Origin: Cannabis sativa
Taxonomy: Eukaryota; Streptophyta; Magnoliopsida; Rosales; Cannabaceae
Length of the DNA: 64,000 bases
Assembly: GCF_029168945.1 (NCBI RefSeq)
Contig: NC_083605.1
Coordinates: forward strand, 33,307,280 to 33,371,279
Reading direction: 5' to 3'
A program made the position numbers and the translations under genes. Shown here piece by piece: positions 13,476-22,758 of this stretch. Below the pieces are notes generated by a model, which saw only the letters and a program-made list of their open reading frames with translations, searched no databases and was not told the DNA's origin. Positions within the stretch are counted from its first letter, which is position 1; each line of letters opens with the position of its first letter.

Positions 13476-13540
13476 AACTCAACATCCAGAGCTATTCAGG
13501 TTAGATTTCGAGGACGAAATCCTTTTAACGGGGGGATAAC
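13476..13540 (+). pseudogene. Gypsy-1 pol end and polypurine tract
   Basis: The last codons of Gypsy-1 pol resume after Copia-1. They align with the end of Gypsy-2 pol (the 'CAGAGTTATTCAGGTTAGA' stretch near 57580), including the GACGAAATCCTTTTAA phrase. The G-run at 13530-13535 is the PPT directly before the 3' LTR. Confidence 0.88.
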
Positions 13541-15640
13541 TGTAATGACCGCTTTAGTAATTTGGATGAGTAAAGGCAATTAGCAGTAATTTCTGTTATT
13601 TTATAATTATTTATGACTTAATTATTTTTGGACCCCAATATTTAGAAATAAATATTAGAGTTATAATTTCTCGATTCCGGAGATTTTATTAAACTCTAGG
13701 GGTATTATTTGGCTTATATGTGAAATATGTTATTTTTGTAATTTTTGCTCGGCCACAACGGAAAATGCAATGGATGGCTAGTTTGATCACATGGGAAAGT
13801 TTAGAACCTTATTTCTTAGTGGAAAATATTTTAGAGAAAATAAAATGCTGAGGTTAAGCAGGGTTATGGAATTTGACCATTTTACCCCTAGCTTTAGAAA
13901 TACCTAAGTTTTAACCTAAATGGTAAATTAGTAATTTTAAATAGGGGTTGGGTGGCTGCCTAGGTGAGTGACACTTGGCCACTTAGTTTCATCCAAAGCT
14001 AAGGATGGGAAAATGCATTACTCTCATTTTGGAAAAATAAGAAAATTGATGAAATAAACCAAGAAACCCTTTGTTTCCCTTCTCTCTCTTCGTACCAGCC
14101 AAGCTAAGGGAATTCATTGTTAGATTTTGTGTTTTCAGCAAGGATTGGAGGAGGAGTCAATCAATGTAAACCCTAGTTGCTCTCTGGTTATGGTTTTTCT
14201 CAAGTTTTAGTTGGTTTCAAGAGATGATTTTGTGTTATAGGGGGTGTTAGGGTTAGGATTGTTTAGAGTTTGAATTTTATGTTTAATTTGAGTTGATTAA
14301 GGATCCTAGCAGCTGGTATTGTTGATTGGTTTAGGTTTTGTGCAAGTTTAAGCTTTGAGTTCAAAGCTTTGGTCTTTAATGGCAAGTTGAGTTTCATTGA
14401 TTTTTTCTGTGTTTTTCTGGTTGGAATATGTTGTGTATACGTTGTGTAGGTACTTTGGAAAGTTTGGTAGCATTTGGTGGAAAATTGAGCAAAGAATGAA
14501 ATGTTTTGGGAAAACTGGTGCAAGCCGGCTAGCCGGTTTGCCAGACCTCTAAAACTGGTCAGCCAGTTTTGGTAGGATTCCTGAACACTTTATTTTCTCA
14601 ATTTTCGTCCATTTCAGTGTCGGGGATGGGTGTTTCCCTATTTCCAGAGTTAGGTTAACCCCTAGAAAGCATAACAGAACCTAGGGTTAAGGTTTTGGGT
14701 TTCCAGGGAATAGGATTTTAATCATGTAACTTACCCGGTTTCAAAATGTGATTAGGGCATCCATCTAGCACGAGACTTTCTGTTCAGGTCGGCCAGCACA
14801 CTGAATTAGGAAAGAAGGTAAGAACTGTATATAACGTGTAATATGAGATATATGCATGTTGTATGTATGATTGTATATGTTTGGGTGATGTCATAGCGAC
14901 ACAACCATTGTGTCGGTTCAGCAGTACAGGCATCGTACTGATTAAGAGTGATATTCACCCCATAAGGTATGAATTGGTGCTATCATAGCGACACAACCAT
15001 TGTGTCGGTTCAACAGTACATGCATCGTACTGGTTAAGAGTGATATCATGGCCAATTACACTTTTGGATGCTATTGATGCTATCATAGCGGCACGATCAT
15101 AGTGTCGGTCCTGCAGTACGATCATAGTACTAGTAGTGGGTGATATCATGGTCAATAGCACAGCTAGTTAGTAGAACGTTCTTATTCATCTGTTAAGCCT
15201 TGTAAATAGGTGTATGGGCGCCTAGGTACAAGTCGGAATTATATAATATGTTATATGCTTTTCTTACTGAGTCTGTCGACTCACAGTTCTACTTCCATGT
15301 GTAGGTAAGGGAAAGGCGAAAGCTGAACAGGAGTGAACCTGAGCTCGGATGAAGTTGTACATGTCAAAGTGGAGTGACCTGGAGTGTTCGGTCTCGGGAA
15401 ATCTAGGAGTTGTACTTTGTAGTCGCTGTGTGACCTGTTTATTATGTATTTTGAGATATTAAGTTTAGAAAGTTTGAAAACGGGATCCCGACATTTGTAA
15501 ATATTTTGTTATATTATAAAGTTTATTAATTAATATATAAGTTTTAATTTGACATGTTTTTCAAGAAAATTCTTTGATTAGCAAAGTTTGCGCTGTAATT
15601 GAAAAAGCAATGTAGCGTGCCTTAGCATTAGGGTATTACA
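13541..15640 (+). repeat. Gypsy-1 3' LTR
   Basis: Starts TGTAATGACC after the PPT and ends GGGTATTACA. The same start and end types occur in Gypsy-2 (TGTAAAGCCC to GGGTGTTACA) and Gypsy-4 (TGTAATGACC). No PBS follows 15640; Gypsy-3 gag sequence does, so this is a 3' LTR. The 5' LTR is outside the window. It contains a stem-loop at 15268-15283, a splice-donor-like site at 15305 and the tandem array below. Confidence 0.88.
14885..15160 (+). repeat. Three degenerate ~95-bp tandem repeats in Gypsy-1 LTR
   Basis: Three copies of a unit built on ATCATAGCGACACAACCAT, then TGTGTCGGTTC, CAGTAC and GAGTGATATCATGG, starting near 14886, 14980 and 15078. An ORF on the minus strand here (14955-15161) is only a by-product of the repeat. 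Confidence 0.8.
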
Positions 15641-16036
15641 AAGATGAAGATATCGGACGCTTAAGGAAATAAGATGCTCCAATGGTGCCTGCTCTAGAAC
15701 ACAGATAGCTCCTACTCTTCTATTGCCATGGGAGAAGGTTATTGTTGGTAATTCTATGGAAACATTATATGAAAGGATTTGTAAGCAAGCACCTCAAATT
15801 TTTTTGGGAGTTCTAGTTGTTATGAATGTTGAGCAATGGCTAACATTTATTTATAGAATATGGGACTTTATGGGTGTCACTAGCAAAGATAGAGTGTATT
15901 GTGCCACCTTTCAATTCCAAGAGGATGCCTTTGTTTGGCGGGATATGGTGTCCCTTACTCGGGTGGTTACAAGAATTACTTGGGAAGAATTCTAGGATGT
16001 GTTCAACGCTAAGTACTACAATAAGGTAGTTTGTAG
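15641..16036 (+). pseudogene. Gypsy-3 gag, left fragment
   Basis: Reads YERICKQAPQIFLG, EQWLTFIYRI and CATFQFQEDAFVW in the same order as intact Gypsy-2 gag (about 53310-53560), so it is the Retrotrans_gag domain of a Tekay-like element. An in-frame stop follows WEEF at 15993-15995. The upstream part was cut off by Gypsy-1 and the right end by the TR-GAG insertion; it resumes at 22494. Confidence 0.87.
16032..16036. repeat. TR-GAG target-site duplication TGTAG (left; right copy 22489-22493)
   Basis: TGTAG lies immediately before TGTTAGCCC and again immediately after GGTCAACA. Removing the element restores the Gypsy-3 gag reading across the site. Confidence 0.93.
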
Positions 16037-16768
16037 TGTTAGCCCAAGATATGTTTCCAAGAGGGGGGGTGAATTGGAAATTTATACTAATTTCGGTAAA
16101 TCAAAACTTTTAACACAAAATTAAGCAATTAGCCACTTAATCAAATAAAAGCAAGTAATATGGCAAGCAATATATTATTACAAATAATCAAACTTGTAAA
16201 ATAAAGAGTTTAAGGATTAGAAGATGCAAACTCTCGATTTTTACAAGGTTCGGTAGAACTATGCCAACTACGTCCTTGGTCTTCAAAGCTATGGACCTAG
16301 CTTTGAGTTCCAATATCGAGCCAAGTTAACGGGCTTGACTAACCCTTACAACCGGGGAATTTTTCACCAAGGTTTTTCCCAAACCTCTCACAATAGTTTT
16401 CTTCCAAGGACTATCAACCTCGCCGGATTGTTGAAGTGCCAATCTCACTTTTCTCGGGTTGTTTACAAAATCGGTGTCAACCTCACCTACAACCGAGTTG
16501 TTTTTCTACCGGTGCCAACCTCACCTCTCAATACAATTAATATGTAACTTTGAAATACAAAGCAAACTCTCTCTAATTAGATGGAAAACAAAGTAAAATC
16601 CTAGAGAGAATTGCAAGCACACTAGAGAAGATAAGAACAAGTTTGGCTCAAGTGTGTGTGGTTGGTGTGTTTATGAAAAGATGATAATTCTTTAGTTTAG
16701 AACACTTAGAATGATATTATATGATGAATAGAAGCTCAACCAACCTCCATTTTTGAGTGAAAAACGAG

Positions 16769-16776
16769 TTTATATA
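16769..16776 (-). promoter_or_regulatory. TATA box in TR-GAG LTR
   Basis: TATATAAA on the minus strand. The copy that would drive gag is at 21716-21723. The palindrome array lies about 65-140 bp upstream of it in the direction of transcription. Confidence 0.55.
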
Positions 16777-16840
16777 GTGTAGGAATGAAAACTAGCCGTT
16801 TATAGCCGTTAGCACATTTTTTGAGGCCACTTCAGCCGTG

Positions 16841-16917
16841 ATCCGGAATTCCGGATTGGTTACAACCGGAATTCCGGTTGGCAACCGGAATTCCGGATGG
16901 GAACCGGAATTCCAGAT
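16841..16917. repeat. CCGGAATTCCGG palindrome array in TR-GAG 3' LTR
   Basis: Four units of ACCGGAATTCCGGTT or its close variants (GATCCGGAATTCCGGAT first, the last unit with CCAG instead of CCGG), with 3-7 bp spacers. Repeated at 21788-21864. Related units occur in the Gypsy-2 LTRs (51551-51644, 58766-58859). Confidence 0.93.
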
Positions 16918-17541
16918 GCAAAAGGTTCATTTTTTTCGAACTAAAACGTGCATAACTTTTTACTCGTTTATCCGATTTCAAAAATTCCAGTTGCGTTCTC
17001 TTAGTTAAATGATATGTGATCTTAAAAATCAATTTAGAAAATTTAGATATCATTTTTTGTGAAATAACTTGTCGCACAAGTTAGTGAGCCAAACTTTTGA
17101 ACTTATAAATCCTAGTGTACTATGCAAATCACTTTAACAAGACTAAAGCAAATTTATACCATTTTATTTTGAGTAGTCTTGATGTAGATGAGCCTTCTAG
17201 CTTGATTTGCATGTTTTTGATCCCATGTTGAATTTTCCCGAGAGTTGACTTTTGACTTTGACTTTGACTTTCGGGTTGACTTTTGACTTTGAGCTTTTTG
17301 AAGACCTTTTTTGAATAGGGTCTTGACTTGTTGATCCCTTGATGAATCTTTTGCTCTTATGAAGTATGAAGTAGTTTATATACTTGTTGAATCTACTTCT
17401 TTGATTATGTTTGACTTTACCGAGCAAATATAGATACTCTGTGAACTTGCTTGCAAAATAATCAAGAAAAGATTAGTAACAAATAATAATCAAATATTTG
17501 TTTATCATCAAAATAAATGAGTGAATGACTTTTGGTCAACA

Positions 17542-17560
17542 TTCTCCCCCTTTTTGATGA
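17542..17560 (-). other. TR-GAG polypurine tract
   Basis: CTCCCCCTTTTTGATG on the plus strand next to the LTR, i.e. an AAAAAGGGGGAG primer on the minus strand. Similar tracts recur at 17622, 17702, 17789 and 17850. Confidence 0.82.
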
Positions 17561-19291
17561 TATCAAAATATTTGATTATTTTAACGGAAAGAAAAAGTAA
17601 ATTGAAACATGTTGAGTTTAGCTCCCCTTTAATGTATGCATATGTTGTTTATACCGTTTTACCTTTGCATATTTAATGTTACCCTTTCTTAACATGACAA
17701 AGCTCCCCCTTAATCATATACTCAATAAACTTGTTAATACTTGAAAACATAATATGATTAATGCCAAAATAATCAATTCCAATATTTCTCCCCCTTTTGA
17801 TTTCATCAAAAAGGGTGGCAGAGGAAGCAAGGTCAAGCTAAATATATTTCTCCCCCTTAATCATACAAGATATGACTTGTATCAATGAAGCACAATGGGT
17901 AAAGAGAAATTTCAAAATGCATAAAAAGATGACAGTTCATATAGTCAAAACAAGTTTAAACTTTCAATCTACTGAAAAAAAATATGTCAAAAACCTTGAA
18001 AGTAAGAGATGCAGGTAAATAATGGCATGGTTATGATTTCAAACCTTTTCTCATACCTCAAGTATGATAAAACAAATGTGTTCATGCACTTAAATCAATT
18101 AGATGACAAGAGTTGAGACTTGTTGCTAAGTTTTTCAAAAATTTAAGCAAAAACAACATATGTACCAAAAATTAGTTTTATGCATCCTTTTTGAAAAATT
18201 CTTTTTGTATCAGCTTAAACATGATTAATATGAAGTGTATAAGCTGGAAAAATAGAAAAAGCTTCAAAAATGAGAGATTTTGGCAAGTTTTACTCGTTTT
18301 GGTCATATAAGGTCATTTTAAGCAACTTACTTACTAAAAATTGATTTTATGCAAAATTTACATGCAAAATCTTTTTTGACAGCTGATATATGATAAAACA
18401 AACATGCTCAAACAAGAAAATAAAAAAAAAGTCAAAAATCATAACTTTTCGGTAAGCTTTTCGATTTGCTTAAAAACTAGAAATCTACCAAAAATGAGTT
18501 CTATGCAACCAAATTGAAAAATTCTTTTTCCAGTAGGTCAAAAATATCAAATGTGAGGTGTACAAACTTACGGAATTGAAAAATAATGAAAATTGAGCAC
18601 GTTTAGAGAAAAACACTCTTTTAGGTCTTAAAAAGTCAAAATTATGCAAGATAGTACCAAAATCAAGATTTGAGCATTATTTTTGAAAAATTCTTTTTGA
18701 GACAGTTTATATATGAGTATTTAGAGATGTACAAGCTTTCAAAATAATAATTTTCTCAACAATATGAAATTTTGGCTAATTTCACCCATTATGGCCTTAA
18801 AAAGTTGAAAATAAGCAAATGACATACCAAAATTTTGTTCAAAGTATATTTCAATCAAGAAAAACCTTTAGGCATGCTAAATACACTCATTTAGGCATGC
18901 ATAATGAATTTTTCACCATGTATAGTTCAAGAATGTCAAAACTCAACTAATCAAAACTTTTATTCATAGAAATAGTATGTGACATACCAATTAAGCATGT
19001 ATGCATAAGAGAGTGAACAAGAAGGATCAAAAGCAAGTCAATTACCCAAATACTTCAAATTTCATTTTCTTTTTATCTAGGCATCTTAATCTCATCAAAA
19101 TAAGTATAATGAATAAGAATGATATTATCGATTCCCAAATTTGTTAATTTGGGTTGTGTTCAAGAATTGACACGCTCTTTTTCTATGCTTTTTGAGACTT
19201 GTTGGTAATGTAGGAAATTGGCATTCTTCTTTAAGCATCAACACCCAAGAGCCAACTTTGGTTCCTCTTTATTGATACCTACAAAACAAAC
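17561..19291 (-). other. TR-GAG internal non-coding region
   Basis: Between gag and the PPT, where pol would lie, no frame encodes pol motifs. It holds extra polypurine-like tracts (17620-17860) and a degenerate tandem repeat with a period near 168 bp (18163 to about 18870). The rest is AT-rich. Confidence 0.75.
18163..18870. repeat. Degenerate tandem repeat, ~168-bp period
   Basis: A phrase of the type TACCAAAAATnAGTTnTATGCA followed by TTGAAAAATTCTTTTTG recurs at about 18163, 18331, 18485, 18654 and 18824 (spacings 168, 154, 169 and 170). Between repeats a second phrase (TTTTAGGTCTTAAAAAGTC or a variant) recurs at the same phase. Confidence 0.72.
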
Positions 19292-20929
19292 TTATATCTT
19301 TCTTTTTGGTACCCACATGACTTTGGGTCCTTTGATGTAAGTCTTTAAAACCTTTGGTATCCAAATAGCCTTACCAAAATAGGCATTCTTTTTCACATGG
19401 CAATAGGATTTAGTATGACCATCTTGGTTACAATAAGTGCAAGTTAAGTTCAAATTACTAGATGATTTGACAAAGAAATTCCTAAGAAATTTTTGTTTCA
19501 CACTAGTGTTATATCCTATACCACTTTTTGAAAAAGCACATTTTTGACTCCCAAGTATCATTTCAAAATTCTCTTTTCCTTTTGTAAAATTGTAAACCAC
19601 CTTATTTAAATCATCAATTTTAGCTTTCAAGTTTACAACATCTTTTTCAAATAAGGAACACTTTTTGCATTGGGTTTCAATCAAAAACTCAATTTCTTTG
19701 ACTTTCAAAGCCTCAACTTCTTCAAGCAATAAACTTATTTTCTTTCTTTGAGTTGAGTTCTTAGCAAGCAATTTTTCAAAATCAACAAGCAAATCATTGA
19801 AGGATTTTAATAATTCATCATAAGACATATCAAGTGCATCATCATCACTTTCACTTTCAAAATCACTTGTATGGTTAGGATTACTTACCTTATCATCAAT
19901 GGCCATAAAGCAAGTGTTGGCTATCTCATGTTGTTCATCTTCAGAACTTTCTTTCTCACTTTCACTCCAAGTAGCCATCATTGCCCTTCTTCTACTCCTC
20001 TTTCTCAAAGGACAATCCGTTTTCATATGACCGGGCTTTTTGCATTCATAGCAAATAATTTGATCATCTTTTCTTGAGCTCTCCCTTGAGTTGTAAAATC
20101 TATTTGCATTCTTCTTGAACTTCAAAAACTTCTTAAAGTTCTTTGTGAGTAGGGTTATATCCTCCATATCACTATCAACATCCTCACTAGCTTCACTATC
20201 ATCATGTGAAGTGGATTTGAATGCAATTGTGTTCTTCGTCTTTTTATCAACTTCCTCTTCTTCTTGAGCATTCATGAAAATCTCATGATTCATGAGAGAA
20301 CCAATGAGCTCTTCCAATGGTAGAGTTGAGAGGTCCTTGGCTTCTTGGATGGCAACTACTTTGCCTTGGTAGGCTTTGGTGAGACTTCTCAAAATTTTGG
20401 TTACCATATCCTTTTGTGTAAGTACCTTGCCAAGAGAGTTCAAACCATTAGTAATAGTTGTGAAACGAGTATACATGTTAGCAATGGTATCATGTTGTAA
20501 CATCTTGAAATTTTCATATTGAGTAACTAAAAGTTGAATTTTAGTTTCTTTCATGGCACTAGTTCCTTGATGAGTTACTTCTAACATTTTCCACATGTCA
20601 TGAGCCGAGGAGGCATGCTCAATATTTTTAAATATATCTCTATCTAGTCCACATATTAAAGCATACTTAGCCTTAGCATTCTTAGACATCATCTTCTTAT
20701 CATTTTCATTATATGCATCATATTTCTTTATAGTTTCTACACCATCTACAACATGCATAGGAATGTAAGGACCATAACATACAATATGCCACAAATCATA
20801 ATCAATGGATTGAAGATACGTTTCCATTCTAATTTTCCAATAAGGAAAGTCTACCCCATCAAAGAATGGTGCTCTACTTGTGCTTAAACCTTCTAGCATG
20901 TTATTGTGTGAATTGCTTGGAAACGCCAT
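19292..20929 (-). CDS. gag: Gag of TR-GAG element, 545 aa, intact
   Basis: Capsid-like protein that would package the element RNA in the cytoplasm. The N-terminal region (about residues 15-230) has the copia UBN2-type gag signature, with FDGVDFPYWKIRMETYL near residues 23-40 and MWKMLEVTHQG after it. A CCHC zinc knuckle, CYECKKPGHMKTDC, lies near 292-305 and a second one, CTYCNQDGHTKSYC, near 495-508. An acidic, serine-rich stretch and a probable coiled coil lie between them (about 330-450). The ATG at 20929 lies 54 nt from the end of the 5' LTR, just after the PBS, so the leader is very short. In full copia polyproteins the closing GPKVMWVPK phrase is followed by protease; here a stop comes instead. 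The frame has no internal stop, consistent with recent activity. Confidence 0.93.
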   Translation of the reverse strand: MAFPSNSHNNMLEGLSTSRAPFFDGVDFPYWKIRMETYLQSIDYDLWHIVCYGPYIPMHVVDGVETIKKYDAYNENDKKMMSKNAKAKYALICGLDRDIFKNIEHASSAHDMWKMLEVTHQGTSAMKETKIQLLVTQYENFKMLQHDTIANMYTRFTTITNGLNSLGKVLTQKDMVTKILRSLTKAYQGKVVAIQEAKDLSTLPLEELIGSLMNHEIFMNAQEEEEVDKKTKNTIAFKSTSHDDSEASEDVDSDMEDITLLTKNFKKFLKFKKNANRFYNSRESSRKDDQIICYECKKPGHMKTDCPLRKRSRRRAMMATWSESEKESSEDEQHEIANTCFMAIDDKVSNPNHTSDFESESDDDALDMSYDELLKSFNDLLVDFEKLLAKNSTQRKKISLLLEEVEALKVKEIEFLIETQCKKCSLFEKDVVNLKAKIDDLNKVVYNFTKGKENFEMILGSQKCAFSKSGIGYNTSVKQKFLRNFFVKSSSNLNLTCTYCNQDGHTKSYCHVKKNAYFGKAIWIPKVLKTYIKGPKVMWVPKRKI

Positions 20930-20970
20930 GCTCTAGATTGTGAAATCTAATCAAATTATTTGAGCCCTTG

Positions 20971-20983
20971 CTCTGATACCAAT
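20971..20983 (-). other. TR-GAG primer binding site
   Basis: TTGGTATCAGAGC on the minus strand directly beside the LTR, complementary to the 3' end of initiator Met-tRNA. Confidence 0.9.
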
Positions 20984-22488
20984 TGTTAGCCCAAGATATG
21001 TTTCCAAGAGGGGGGGTGAATTGGAAATTTATACTAATTTCGGTAAATCAAAACTTTTAACACAAAATTAAGCAATTAGCCACTTAATCAAATAAAAGCA
21101 AGTAATATGGCAAGCAATATATTATTACAAATAATCAAACTTGTAAAATAAAGAGTTTAAGGATTAGAAGATGCAAACTCTCGATTTTTACAAGGTTCGG
21201 TAGAACTATGCCACCTACGTCCTTGGTCTTCAAAGCTATGGACCTAGCTTTGAGTTCCAATATCGAGCCAAGTTAACGGGCTTGACTAACCCTTACAACC
21301 GGGGAATTTTTCACCAAGGTTTTTCCCAAACCTCTCACAATAGTTTTCTTCCAAGGACTATCAACCTCGCCGGATTGTTGAAGTGCCAATCTCACTTTTC
21401 TCGGGTTGTTTACAAAATCGGTGTCAACCTCACCTACAACCGAGTTGTTTTTCTACCGGTGCCAACCTCACCTCTCAATACAATTAATATGTAACTTTGA
21501 AATACAAAGCAAACTCTCTCTAATTAGATGGAAAACAAAGTAAAATCCTAGAGAGAATTGCAAGCACACTAGAGAAGATAAGAACAAGTTTGGCTCAAGT
21601 GTGTGTGGTTGGTGTGTTTATGAAAAGATGATAATTCTTTAGTTTAGAACACTTAGAATGATATTATATGATGAATAGAAGCTCAACCAACCTCCATTTT
21701 TGAGTGAAAAACGAGTTTATATAGTGTAGGAATGAAAACTAGCCGTTTATAGCCGTTAGCACATTTTTTGAGGCCACTTCAGCCGTGATCCGGAATTCCG
21801 GATTGGTTACAACCGGAATTCCGGTTGGCAACCGGAATTCCGGATGGGAACCGGAATTCCAGATGCAAAAGGTTCATTTTTTTCGAACTAAAACGTGCAT
21901 AACTTTTTACTCGTTTATCCGATTTCAAAAATTCCAGTTGCGTTCTCTTAATTAAATGATATGTGATCTTAAAAATCAATTTAGAAAATTTAGATATCAT
22001 TTTTTGTGAAATAACTTGTCGCACAAGTTAGTGAGCCAAACTTTTGAACTTATAAATCCTAGTGTACTATGCAAATCACTTTAACAAGACTAAAGCAAAT
22101 TTATACCATTTTATTTTGAGTAGTCTTGATGTAGATGAGCCTTCTAGCTTGATTTGCATGTTTTTGATCCCATGTTGAATTTTCCCGAGAGTTGACTTTT
22201 GACTTTGACTTTGACTTTCGGGTTGACTTTTGACTTTGAGCTTTTTGAAGACCTTTTTTGAATAGGGTCTTGACTTGTTGATCCCTTGATGAATCTTTTG
22301 CTCTTATGAAGTATGAAGTAGTTTATATACTTGTTGAATCTACTTCTTTGATTATGTTTGACTTTACCGAGCAAATATAGATACTCTGTGAACTTGCTTG
22401 CAAAATAATCAAGAAAAGATTAGTAACAAATAATAATCAAATATTTGTTTATCATCAAAATAAATGAGTGAATGACTTTTGGTCAACA
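20984..22488 (-). repeat. TR-GAG 5' LTR (right in window)
   Basis: A 1505-bp copy of 16037-17541 with two base differences by eye. As the 5' LTR of a minus-strand element it supplies the promoter for gag (TATATAAA at plus 21716-21723). The palindrome array is at 21788-21864. Confidence 0.94.
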
Positions 22489-22493
22489 TGTAG

Positions 22494-22758
22494 TACAAAG
22501 AGGAAAGAATTCACCCACTTCATCCAAGGGGATAATATGTCAGTTACGGAGTATACAACTTAGTTTGATTGGTTGGACAAGTTAGCCTAAGGAATAGTGC
22601 CAACTGATTTTATTAAAAAGGAGAAGTATTTGGATGGATTGAAGACAAAAGTGACACATGAGCTAATGATTACTACGGATGATACGACTACCTATGCTAA
22701 TATGGTAGTGAAGACACTACGAGCTGAAGGCACAGTAAATTATATTTAGGAGTTCCAA
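22494..22758 (+). pseudogene. Gypsy-3 gag, right fragment
   Basis: Continues the gag frame after TR-GAG: TKRKEF, SVTEYTTQFD-like, GIVPTDF, KEKYLDGLK and TTYANMVVKTLRAEG all match Gypsy-2 gag (about 53580-53820). In-frame stops are present (for example just after EYTT). It is cut at 22758 by the Gypsy-4 LTR. Confidence 0.88.

Larger units (their letters stand above)
16037..17541 (-). repeat. TR-GAG 3' LTR (left in window)
   Basis: Begins TGTTAGCCC and ends GGTCAACA on the plus strand. It contains TATATAAA on the minus strand (plus 16769-16776), a CCGGAATTCCGG palindrome array (16841-16917) and runs of TTGACTTT repeats near 17240-17295. ORFs listed across it repeat identically in the other LTR and are not genes. 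Confidence 0.94.
16037..22488 (-). mobile_element. TR-GAG: young gag-only LTR element (copia type)
   Basis: A 6452-bp element on the minus strand: 1505-bp LTRs at both ends, Met-tRNA PBS (20971-20983), one intact gag gene (19292-20929), a PPT at 17542-17560 and a TGTAG duplication. I see only two base differences between the LTRs (near 16273/21214 and 17003/21951). No protease, integrase, RT or RNase H is present on either strand. Elements with LTRs and gag only are known in plants as TR-GAG elements; this one fits that description. It must borrow pol from an autonomous copia relative. Confidence 0.93.

Noticed and set aside
14885..15160. Possible CRISPR-like spaced repeats
   Set aside because: The repeats are long, degenerate and lie in a plant LTR. 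There are no uniform spacers and no cas genes.
13541..15640. Reading this LTR as a 5' LTR of an element to its right
   Set aside because: A PPT lies on its left and no PBS on its right, and the right flank is interior gag of another element.
16335..17427. Short ORFs in the TR-GAG LTR (repeated at 21282-22374)
   Set aside because: Identical duplicates in both LTRs. They cross the palindrome array and the TTGACTTT repeats and show no protein signature.
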